Virus record (IMG/VR): IMGVR_UViG_3300005613_000048
Location: 1-64,000 of that record
Source of the DNA: a virus
Reading direction: 5' to 3' (one strand)
DNA length: 64,000 bases
Shown here: positions 8,784 through 16,225 of the stretch, one piece after another
How the letters are laid out: each line of letters starts with the position of its first letter
Position numbering within the stretch: position 1 is the stretch's first letter
The notes under the pieces: model-generated
The model's input: the letters and a program-made list of their open reading frames with translations, nothing else
Told to the model about the DNA's origin: nothing
Database searches by the model: none
Made by a program: the position numbers and the translations under genes

Positions 8784-9200
8784 ATGGACAAGGTGTTAGA
8801 AAACTTGCAAAGCGAAAAAGATAACCTCATTCCAACGCCACCGATCGGCAGGATCGTGCTTTGGTATGAGAGAGGATATGTCAGCCCTGATCACGCGCAA
8901 CCAGCAGTGGTGACAGCCGTCGAAGGTCCAGGCCGAATATCCGTTTGCTTGTTGGCGAAGAGTCGCGGCGCGATCAAGACAGGCGTGAAGTTTCACAAGC
9001 TCGAAGGTGCGACGGATTCACGAGTCCAGACAACATACCGCTTCGGGTGCTGGAATTACATCGAAGGTGAGGCTCCCACAAAGAACACTCACCCTGACTA
9101 CCAACCGCACCTGAAATCTATTTCGGAACGAGAGCAGGTTTACAAAACTCGCCAAAGCGCCGAGGCGAATCGACCTAGTTCGCAGAAAGCCACCGCTTGA
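8784..9200 (+). CDS. Hypothetical protein between terminase and portal
   Basis: The 138-residue product starts at ATG 8784 after TTGGAG. It contains a beta-type segment with PPIGRIVLWYERG and AVVTAVEGPGRISVCLLAKS, which suggests a small barrel-like domain, and a Lys/Glu-rich tail. Position suggests a head-assembly accessory protein. I do not recognise a family. Confidence 0.6.
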   Translation: MDKVLENLQSEKDNLIPTPPIGRIVLWYERGYVSPDHAQPAVVTAVEGPGRISVCLLAKSRGAIKTGVKFHKLEGATDSRVQTTYRFGCWNYIEGEAPTKNTHPDYQPHLKSISEREQVYKTRQSAEANRPSSQKATA

Positions 9201-9219
9201 TCAAGGGTAGATCCGTAAC

Positions 9220-11493
9220 ATGGTTGCACTCGCAGAAAACCCGTTGGCATACGAATTTCTTAGGCCGCTGGTCACAGGCTGGCTTGAGAAAATCAATGCT
9301 GCGCTGCAGAGTCCCTCGCGAAAGCGATGGGATGAGGTGGCTGACGAGTGCATCATGTTCTACGCGCGTTCCGCCGCTGCGATGTGGAATCCAGATTACT
9401 CGCGCAAGTTCTGGAGAAACGTTCCTGCGCCAAAGTTCCAGTTCACGGTCAACAAGGCGTTTGAGCTGGTTGCAATTTATGGGCCAAACCTGATGTGGGA
9501 TGTTCCATACAGGACAGTCAAGCCAAAGCGATTGATTGAGTATCCACAGGATCTCATGCTCGCGACGTTTGGCGATGAACAGGTTATTCAGCAGATGATG
9601 CAGATGCAGCAGATGGAAAGCAGCAAAGATAAGGCTGTTTCCTATCTGATGGAATGCGCATTGAATTACTTCGCCGCTGAGCAGCCGCACGGAGGCCTTG
9701 CTCGTCACAGCAAGCGATGCGTTACCGACGCGCTGCTGACTGGCCGGGGATGCACTATCACCAGGCCTTACACCTACCACGGCAGCAATCGAAACCTTGT
9801 CGGCTCATTCCGCGTGGATCCGCGACACGTTTTGACAGACCCTGATTTTCCAACGACAGGCCAGGCGAAGTGGATTGCTATCTGGCACTGCGACCCGCAC
9901 TGGGAGGTTGAGCGGCGGTTCAAGCTGGCACCGAACTCCCTTCGAGGGCGCGCGACACTTGAGAGCGTCTCGGCTCGCTCCGAGGCTGCAACTCAATTCG
10001 ATCGCGGCAACATGCAGCGACAGCAGGGCGTCAGCAACGACCTTGTGGTGTGGTGGGAAATCTACTCCAAGACTGGTCCTGGAACTCGCATGTCAGGCAT
10101 GCCAAGTCCGATTAAGGAACACTTGGAGAATGTTGTTGGCGACTACGCCTACATTGCGGTGTCAGCAAACGTTCCTTTCCCGCTGAATATGCCAACAGAC
10201 CGACTGAGGAACGGCGCTTCGGATAGCGAAGTCAAGGCTCAGTTTTCTTGGCCTGTTCCAGTTTGGGCAGACGATCGCTGGCCCGTGGAGTTCCTCGACT
10301 TTTACGACGATCCGGATGGCTCCTATCCGATTGCACCGATGGCCCCAGGCCTCGGCGAGTTGAAGTTCATCAACCACATGCTGAGCTGGCTTGCAAATCG
10401 AATCTACAGCAGCTCCCGAGACTTCTGGGCTGTAGCTGGTCCTCACGTTGATCACTACCGCGAACACCTGGAGAACGCGCTCGACCAAGGAATCATCCCA
10501 ACGCCCTTGACGGTTGACGACGTTCGCAAAGCAATAACCGTCCTTCAGCAGCCGGAGACTCGATACGACTCGTGGCGAATCCTGGAAAAGGTGAGCGAGT
10601 TGTTCGACAAGGCCACCGGCTTGACTGAGTTCGCTTATGGCCGCAACGAAGACGGAACGCAAGACCGCACCGCAGAGACCACCATGGCCAGAGCAAAGGC
10701 TGTTGGGGCTCGTCCGGAAATGATGCAAAAGGCTGTAGTTGAATGGCAAAGCCAGATCGCCAGCCTTGAGGCTTTCATGGCTCGCTGGTTCGTCACGGGC
10801 CAAGACTTGGAACCTAAGATCGGTCAAGTCGGTCGCATGCTTTGGGAGCAGCATGTCATGCAGTCGGATGTTGAACTCGTCGTTCGCCAGATGCAGTATG
10901 ACGTATCGGCTGCGAGCGTTAGGCGACCAAACCTGGAGAGGTCGTTGGCTAACTTCCAAGGCCTGCTTAACACGTTCGCCGGCATCCTCCAGAGCCACGC
11001 GCAACAGACCGGGAACTACGACGGTATCAACGCACTGATTCGCAAGTGGGGCGAACTCCACGACGAGGATATGTCGGGCATCATGCTCGCCGCTCCGGAG
11101 CCAGATCCCGCGCAGCAGCAAATGCAAGAGCAGCAGATGCAGCTCGAAATGCAGAAGATGCAATCCGAGATTCAGAAGGCGGAGATGGAACTGCAAAAGA
11201 CGCAGGCCGAACTCCAGTCAAAGGTCCAGCAGTCTCAAATGCAGATGGCCGCTCAGCAGCAGCAGATGGCAACGGACTCGCAGCGATTCCAGCAAGAGAC
11301 GCAGCAGGACCAAATCAATCACCTCATGGACATGCTCCAAGACCAAGAGAAGCACGTTCAGGAAATGCGGCAGATGGCTGAGAAGCACAAGCTGACTATT
11401 GAGCAAATGAGGTCCAACCAAAAGCTCAAGGAGAAGCAGCAGGCAAGCAAGCCTAAAGAAACTCAAACCGCTAGGAGGCCGCAAGCAGCCTAA
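9220..11493 (+). CDS. Portal protein
   Basis: The 757-residue product follows the terminase and has the size of large portal proteins. The N-terminal 200 residues contain portal-like aromatic and Arg patterns (KFWRNVPAPKFQFTVNKAFE). The middle includes DRWPVEFLDFYDDPDGSYP and a helical region near 470-520 (AETTMARAKAVG). The last 150 residues are a Gln/Met-rich coiled coil (QQQMQEQQMQLEMQKMQ), typical of portal C-termini lying in the crown or barrel. It would form the dodecameric vertex for packaging and tail attachment. The next gene overlaps its stop by one base. Confidence 0.85.
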   Translation: MVALAENPLAYEFLRPLVTGWLEKINAALQSPSRKRWDEVADECIMFYARSAAAMWNPDYSRKFWRNVPAPKFQFTVNKAFELVAIYGPNLMWDVPYRTVKPKRLIEYPQDLMLATFGDEQVIQQMMQMQQMESSKDKAVSYLMECALNYFAAEQPHGGLARHSKRCVTDALLTGRGCTITRPYTYHGSNRNLVGSFRVDPRHVLTDPDFPTTGQAKWIAIWHCDPHWEVERRFKLAPNSLRGRATLESVSARSEAATQFDRGNMQRQQGVSNDLVVWWEIYSKTGPGTRMSGMPSPIKEHLENVVGDYAYIAVSANVPFPLNMPTDRLRNGASDSEVKAQFSWPVPVWADDRWPVEFLDFYDDPDGSYPIAPMAPGLGELKFINHMLSWLANRIYSSSRDFWAVAGPHVDHYREHLENALDQGIIPTPLTVDDVRKAITVLQQPETRYDSWRILEKVSELFDKATGLTEFAYGRNEDGTQDRTAETTMARAKAVGARPEMMQKAVVEWQSQIASLEAFMARWFVTGQDLEPKIGQVGRMLWEQHVMQSDVELVVRQMQYDVSAASVRRPNLERSLANFQGLLNTFAGILQSHAQQTGNYDGINALIRKWGELHDEDMSGIMLAAPEPDPAQQQMQEQQMQLEMQKMQSEIQKAEMELQKTQAELQSKVQQSQMQMAAQQQQMATDSQRFQQETQQDQINHLMDMLQDQEKHVQEMRQMAEKHKLTIEQMRSNQKLKEKQQASKPKETQTARRPQAA

Positions 11494-11798
11494 TGCAAGT
11501 CCTAAATTTATCGCAACGACTGTTCGTTCGCACCATCGCCCGCGAGTGCATGATGCAGGCGAATGGAAACAAAGACATGGCAATCGAGCTTGGTAAGGCG
11601 AGACTGAGAGAAGCCCCGAGGTCGATCATTCTCACGATCTTGATCCCCATCGCTATTAGACTCCTCGTGGCGTTCATCATTGCATGGGTAACAAAAAACG
11701 TCTCGACACCACCAGCATCTTACCAGTCCGATGAGCCTGGTTACGTGAAGTGGGATGAGACAGACAACACTGATTACACCGAGGTGGACGATGACTGA
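11493..11798 (+). CDS. Small membrane protein, one TM segment
   Basis: The 101-residue product has one strong transmembrane helix at about residues 48-67 (SIILTILIPIAIRLLVAFII) and an acidic, Tyr-rich C-terminal tail ending in DDD. Its start overlaps the portal stop. It opens a run of eight membrane or exported proteins between the portal and the tail-fibre genes. A lysis or virion-membrane role is possible but unproven. Confidence 0.65.
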   Translation: MQVLNLSQRLFVRTIARECMMQANGNKDMAIELGKARLREAPRSIILTILIPIAIRLLVAFIIAWVTKNVSTPPASYQSDEPGYVKWDETDNTDYTEVDDD

Positions 11799-12330
11799 GC
11801 GAAAGGTTTATGAGATCAAGCACGTAGACAACCGGGGCATTGCAACTTTGGTTGGTCTGGTGGTTGTCGCAATCTTGACTCGCATGTGGTTAACAAACTC
11901 TCTTCCAGACCTGTTCTTGGCGATGTATTCGCCAACTGGTGAGGGTCTCGGATCGGCATCCTACGTGATCATCAATTTTGTCGCGAACATTGTCTACGGG
12001 ATTGGCACTGCGATCGTGCTAGTCTCCTCAGGGCTGTGGTGGGTTATTACCGACGTGGCCTCGGGCATTCGCCAAATCATGCGAGAGCGATCCGCCAAGC
12101 AGGAGATCGGCGAGGCCGTCGCCACTCAAGCAGTGACTGAAGACATCCAGCAGCAACCGCCAGCCGACAATCCGATCGTCATTGCGTTGCAAACCATGAA
12201 TGAAAACATTGAAACCACCTTCAACTCGGTCCAACAGATTGGAGAGAAAGTGGAGAGCCTCGATGCTCGGATAACGATGATCGAGGACGGGGCCACAAAG
12301 ACCACTACGAGGCGAACGACAAAATCATGA
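11791..12330 (+). CDS. Membrane protein with coiled-coil tail
   Basis: The 179-residue product has two hydrophobic helices (about residues 17-40 and 62-90), followed by a cytosolic-type tail with a coiled-coil segment (NENIETTFNSVQQIGEKVES). ATG 11791 overlaps the previous stop by 8 nt, showing coupling. I do not recognise a family. Holin-like or membrane-scaffold functions are possible given the neighbours. Confidence 0.65.
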   Translation: MTERKVYEIKHVDNRGIATLVGLVVVAILTRMWLTNSLPDLFLAMYSPTGEGLGSASYVIINFVANIVYGIGTAIVLVSSGLWWVITDVASGIRQIMRERSAKQEIGEAVATQAVTEDIQQQPPADNPIVIALQTMNENIETTFNSVQQIGEKVESLDARITMIEDGATKTTTRRTTKS

Positions 12331-12842
12331 GCAGACTGAAGCCTATTGACTTTGCTGGCATTTTTGGTGGGACTGAACCGCAGCCGGCAGCAACTTCACG
12401 GCCAGTTCGACCTGGGCCTCCAGTAGATCGCAGGACTTGGATAATTGTCGCCTTGCTGGCTGTGGTTGCGTTCATGATGTTCGCGATGTTCGGTCGTGGA
12501 CTCATTCCTGACGTTGACCCAAGGCCCGATGTTGACATCGACGGCAAGTACGTCCTGTTCCTGAAGGATGAGTCTCGCCGCGAATCGATCACCGAGGGGC
12601 AAGGCGTTGTAATGACCAGCGTCAAGATCCTTGACTGGTGCAAGGAGAATGGCGTCGACATGCGCGTTCTCGATGTGAGAGACGGAACCATCTCCGAGAT
12701 GGAGCCTGTCTGGGATGAATTGCGAAAGGTTGCGGACGTCAACCCTTCGATGACAACCTTGAAGGATCGCAAGGTTGTGACTCAACCAGTTCCGTCCACC
12801 GTGGACGCGGCAATCAAAGAACTCGAATCGAGGTTCAAATAA
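12327..12842 (+). CDS. Single-pass membrane protein with possible thioredoxin-like domain
   Basis: The 171-residue product has a Pro-rich N-terminus, one transmembrane helix at about residues 38-56 (WIIVALLAVVAFMMFAMFG) and an outside domain. That domain alternates strands and helices (KYVLFLKDESRR, MTSVKILDWCKENGVDMRVL), loosely like a thioredoxin fold but with only one cysteine. Its stop overlaps the peptidase start by one base, so membrane display next to the peptidase is likely to be functional. The family is not recognised. Confidence 0.6.
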   Translation: MSRLKPIDFAGIFGGTEPQPAATSRPVRPGPPVDRRTWIIVALLAVVAFMMFAMFGRGLIPDVDPRPDVDIDGKYVLFLKDESRRESITEGQGVVMTSVKILDWCKENGVDMRVLDVRDGTISEMEPVWDELRKVADVNPSMTTLKDRKVVTQPVPSTVDAAIKELESRFK

Positions 12843-13657
12843 TGTACCTGCCCGACCTTGGCAATATGCCGATCATTGACGATACCCTCGCCAGCCAACT
12901 TGCCGAGCAGTCGGCAGACGAGGGCTTCGGCAGAGGTTACGTCGAACGCGACTACAGCCAGTTTGGCGAGGGATTCTACTCGCCGCGATACACTGGGCCT
13001 GTGTATCCGCGTAGCCAATGGGATGACCTGGCCAAGCGGCAAGACGACAACCAAACGTCTCCAGACCATTGGCGAATCAAGGCCGGCCAGCCGATCCTTG
13101 ACCAGAACGGATATGGATATTGCTGGGCCTACGGCACGGTGGCCGCGATCATGACTGCTTATGCGCAGACAGGCATGAGCATTCCGCACCTCAGCGCAAC
13201 ATCCGTCGCAGCACTTGCCAAGAATTGGCGAGACCAAGGCGGATGGGCTGGCGAAGCCATTGCGCAAATTAAGAAGACCGGCATCGCTGAGTTGAGCGTT
13301 TGGCCGGAACACTCCATGAATCGCTCTCTGCCAGGGAAGCCAGAGGTACAGGAGTCGATGAAGAAACATGATGTTGTGGAGTTCCTGGAGCTTCCGAGTC
13401 GCCAGTTCGATGTCGCGATGTCGGTTCTTCTTGATCCTATTAACCCTCGCCCCATAACGCTCGGTCTTATGTGGTGGGGGCACCTTGTTGAAGGCGTTAA
13501 GGCTGTGAGGATTGATCGCCGCGAATGGGGCATCAAGATCGTCAACTCATGGCGAGCATCTTGGGGAGAGAACGGGTGTGCCGTTCTCGTCGAATCTAAG
13601 GCGACGGCGCACGAGCATGTTGCCGTCGACCGTGTGAAACTGCGGGTAGCTGCATGA
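12842..13657 (+). CDS. Papain-like (C1) cysteine peptidase
   Basis: The 271-residue product has the papain triad in order: the nucleophile in QNGYGYCWAYG (Cys near 94), the histidine in MWWGHLVEG (near 215) and the asparagine in KIVNSWRASWGENG (near 233). The NSW..WGENG block is a strong C1A signature. There is no signal peptide, and the N-terminal 70 residues may act as a pro-region or a targeting segment. It lies in a tightly coupled row of membrane-protein genes, so it may act at the envelope during lysis or entry. Planctomycete envelopes are unusual and protein-rich, and a peptidase there is a reasonable inference. Confidence 0.85.
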   Translation: MYLPDLGNMPIIDDTLASQLAEQSADEGFGRGYVERDYSQFGEGFYSPRYTGPVYPRSQWDDLAKRQDDNQTSPDHWRIKAGQPILDQNGYGYCWAYGTVAAIMTAYAQTGMSIPHLSATSVAALAKNWRDQGGWAGEAIAQIKKTGIAELSVWPEHSMNRSLPGKPEVQESMKKHDVVEFLELPSRQFDVAMSVLLDPINPRPITLGLMWWGHLVEGVKAVRIDRREWGIKIVNSWRASWGENGCAVLVESKATAHEHVAVDRVKLRVAA

Positions 13658-14091
13658 AAAGAGCGATCATTTGTTTTGTGATATTGATCTTTGTCGCAGG
13701 AGCTTCGTTCTACGCGGGACTCAATGCGGAAATATCAAGCGTATTGCTCAGCGGAGGAGATATGAGCGAGGAAGAAAAGCAATTTGGTGGCTTCGGCGCT
13801 GTGCCACCCGGCAATGAGATTTTCTCGAAGCACGACAGAGAAAAAGGTGTTGACCTGGGTGGCGTACATCACCAACAAGGTTTGACTATTCACTGGGCTG
13901 GAAGCGATCCACTGGACGAACGAGTACGCCCTGTGGATGTCTTGAAAGCTACGTCCGGAAGGTTGCAGATGGAACAGCTTACAGACCTCGGCTCAGACGC
14001 AAACGCAAGAGCCCTGATCAAAGTCATGGAAGCAATCGCAGAACTGGATGGCGATACACAAGAGACGCCAGACGGACCCGTGATTCGGTAG
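13654..14091 (+). CDS. Exported or membrane-anchored hypothetical protein
   Basis: The 145-residue product starts with a signal-peptide or anchor segment (MKRAIICFVILIFVAGASFY) and continues as a soluble, acidic domain with HH and Gly-rich parts (FGGFGAVPPGNE, GVDLGGVHHQQG). Its start overlaps the peptidase stop as ATGA. I do not recognise a family. Coupling to the peptidase gene suggests co-function at the envelope. Confidence 0.6.
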   Translation: MKRAIICFVILIFVAGASFYAGLNAEISSVLLSGGDMSEEEKQFGGFGAVPPGNEIFSKHDREKGVDLGGVHHQQGLTIHWAGSDPLDERVRPVDVLKATSGRLQMEQLTDLGSDANARALIKVMEAIAELDGDTQETPDGPVIR

Positions 14092-14150
14092 CATACTGGC
14101 CCAGAAGACCAGGCTAGAAGATTTTACTCACAAAAAGAAGGATTAAAGAA

Positions 14151-14939
14151 ATGAGTCGTTTGACACGAATGAAATGCCGAGTTGCGATGATGGTTCCGGT
14201 TATCATGGCCGCAATGCTCGGGCTCGTGCTTTCCAATCTCACAATGACAGAATCGCCCAACGCACGAGCGCAAGTCTTTGATGATGTGAAGAGAGTTGAG
14301 AGTCCTGAAGTCGCCAGCAATTTGGAAATGCAGATTGCCGATGATGCTAAACCCGTCGCTGAGCGGTTGGCTGCTCAATCGGGAGGTGCTGGCTTTCAAC
14401 CAAAACCTCAGTCCAACGAGGACCAGCCTTGCTTGACTGAAGAACAGGTTCGCGCCATCGTTCGCGAGGAAATCGACAAGCTATGCCTTTCCGCTCCCAT
14501 AGCACCCAGGTCAGAGAGGTTGATGCCTAGTGTGTCTCACTTAGGCTTTCAGACTGCAACAGACTCAATCACGGCTACAGCGTCTGGAGAGACAAAGATT
14601 GTGATGTACACAGTCAAGGGAATGCGATGCTCGGCATGCGATTACGTGAAACGCAACAAGGTTCCGCGATGGAGGAGCAAAGGTTACAGCGTTTCAATCG
14701 TCGAAGTTAATCGCGCCGATCTCGACAGCCCTGATGGCAAGATCCCTTACTTTGATGTTTGTGAAGATGGCGGTTGCCGCAGGCTTACTTACAGCCAGAT
14801 GATGAGCTTGAATTACGCTGTTCAGCCAGTCTATCAGCAAAGCTCTTATCCTAGCGGCCCCGTATATTACGAGCAGTCATTCACAACGCCAACGTCAAGT
14901 GGATGCGTAACGGTCGGCAACAGGACTCATTGCCGATAG
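14151..14939 (+). CDS. Exported thioredoxin/glutaredoxin-like protein
   Basis: The 262-residue product has a signal peptide (MVPVIMAAMLGLVLSNL at about residues 14-30). Residues 140-225 resemble a thioredoxin-type fold: KIVMYTVKGMRCSACDYVK supplies a CSAC redox-like motif, GYSVSIVEVNRADLDSPDGK a second strand-helix, and IPYFDVC a cis-Pro-like turn. A further CEDGGCRR pair follows. It would act outside the cytoplasmic membrane, perhaps on disulphides of the neighbouring exported proteins. AAGGA precedes the ATG. The fold call is by pattern, not by search. Confidence 0.6.
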   Translation: MSRLTRMKCRVAMMVPVIMAAMLGLVLSNLTMTESPNARAQVFDDVKRVESPEVASNLEMQIADDAKPVAERLAAQSGGAGFQPKPQSNEDQPCLTEEQVRAIVREEIDKLCLSAPIAPRSERLMPSVSHLGFQTATDSITATASGETKIVMYTVKGMRCSACDYVKRNKVPRWRSKGYSVSIVEVNRADLDSPDGKIPYFDVCEDGGCRRLTYSQMMSLNYAVQPVYQQSSYPSGPVYYEQSFTTPTSSGCVTVGNRTHCR

Positions 14940-14982
14940 GACAAGCGTAACGGGTTAATCATTTCATTTTGCGGAGGTTGCT

Positions 14983-15462
14983 ATGTGGGGAACGCTATTG
15001 ATCGTGGCAGTTGTTGTTGGTGTCCTGTTCTTGATTGGTGTTGCGGTTCACTTCACTCACCTTGAGAAGGTCCAAAACGACTGCCAAGACTCACTGGGCA
15101 ACCTTCGCGCCCATCACGACGAAATGATGAGGCAAATACGCAGAGACCTTGAAGCAAAATTTGTCAAAGAGGCCATCGAACTGCGGGCTGGTATTGAGGA
15201 GCGGAACCAAACGATAGCGGCGAAATGTGCGGAGGTTGCTTCAGGAGCTGCATCGCTCGCTAGTTTGCGAGAGCTGTATGCTGAGTCAGAGACAAAACTC
15301 GAAAAGTCTCATGACGACTTTGTTCAAATGCGTGCCGAGCGCAATGAGTTGCTCAGTGAAGTCGAGCAATTGAAAGACAGGCTACATCAACTGCTCAGCG
15401 CCGCGCGTGCGGCGAGAGAAGTCCTAAAAGGCCCGTGCCACGAAACAGAAAGTACATCCTGA
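14983..15462 (+). CDS. Inner-membrane coiled-coil protein (spanin-like candidate)
   Basis: The 159-residue product has an N-terminal transmembrane helix (TLLIVAVVVGVLFLIGVAVHF) followed by a long, highly charged coiled coil over about residues 30-145. That is the architecture of an i-spanin or Rz-type protein, though no embedded Rz1 lipoprotein frame is evident. GGAGG lies upstream of the ATG. It stands beside a probable holin-like gene, so a lysis role is reasonable but unproven. Confidence 0.55.
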   Translation: MWGTLLIVAVVVGVLFLIGVAVHFTHLEKVQNDCQDSLGNLRAHHDEMMRQIRRDLEAKFVKEAIELRAGIEERNQTIAAKCAEVASGAASLASLRELYAESETKLEKSHDDFVQMRAERNELLSEVEQLKDRLHQLLSAARAAREVLKGPCHETESTS

Positions 15463-15463
15463 A

Positions 15464-15895
15464 ATGCAAGCATTAGACACAATCGCCAGCCCTGAGATTA
15501 TTCGCGAAGGGACTAACTTTGCTGACCGCTTCGGATGGGAAGCGCTTGCCATCATCATCTTGCTGATCTTCACGCTTGTATTTGTGTGGAGATATGGAGG
15601 CAAGGTGATGGATGCACTTGTTGAGTTCATTCAAGAAACAAAGTCGCAGATCGTTCAGCTAACGGCACTTGAAGCCAAGCAGGCGGAGTCGTTTGCGGAC
15701 CTCGCCAGGTCGATGGCATCGCTATCCACTGCGCAATCTGAATGCTTGAACCACTGCAAGCTCAGCAATGATCACTTAAAGGTGGTTATTTCCGTAATTA
15801 AGTCTTGCGTCCAAGCACTCATTGCCGCGCTGCCGGACGACAAGGCCGAGTTGAAGACGCGGCTCAAACATGTACTTGAAGAACTCAAGGTCTAG
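15464..15895 (+). CDS. Membrane protein with amphipathic helices (holin-like candidate)
   Basis: The 143-residue product has one hydrophobic helix at about residues 27-45 (ALAIIILLIFTLVFVWRYGG) and a long helical C-terminal part with heptad character. It begins one base after the previous stop. Small single-TM proteins next to a spanin-like gene are often holins or antiholins. The evidence is only topology and context. Confidence 0.5.
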   Translation: MQALDTIASPEIIREGTNFADRFGWEALAIIILLIFTLVFVWRYGGKVMDALVEFIQETKSQIVQLTALEAKQAESFADLARSMASLSTAQSECLNHCKLSNDHLKVVISVIKSCVQALIAALPDDKAELKTRLKHVLEELKV

Positions 15896-15903
15896 GGGGC
15901 ACT

Positions 15904-16218
15904 GTGAATACATACGCATCAAGAACGCCGATTGCCGATACGACTCCTGTCGTCATCCCAACCCCACCGGGCAAGATCAGCGTTAGCGCTGAGGGGACAT
16001 TTGGCGGTGCATCACTGGCCATGCAAGCAAGCGATTACTCGGATGGCTCCAATCCAAGTGACATCATTGATGATGAGGCCGACGGCGCTGCCTTATCGTT
16101 TACAGCTCCTGGACAACGGAGGGTAATCGACGGCGGACTAAATCTCGTGGTCACCGGATCCAGCATGGGTAGTGCAGAAGACTTGTTTATTGTTGTCACT
16201 TCACTGGAAAGAAAATAA
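15904..16218 (+). CDS. Small virion-like beta protein
   Basis: The 104-residue product starts at GTG 15904 after an AGGGGG stretch. It is rich in Gly, Ser, Thr and Asp, with strand-forming segments (GKISVSAEGTFGGASLAM, GGLNLVVTGSSMGS). There are no membrane segments. It precedes the LamG fibre protein by 7 nt and may be a small structural or fibre-associated protein. The family is not recognised. Confidence 0.5.
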   Translation: MNTYASRTPIADTTPVVIPTPPGKISVSAEGTFGGASLAMQASDYSDGSNPSDIIDDEADGAALSFTAPGQRRVIDGGLNLVVTGSSMGSAEDLFIVVTSLERK

Positions 16219-16225
16219 GATCGCC

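Noticed and set aside
10162-11196. Minus-strand ORF of 344 codons in the portal gene
   Set aside because: It is antisense to the portal C-terminal coiled coil, with His/Leu-rich composition caused by Gln codons.
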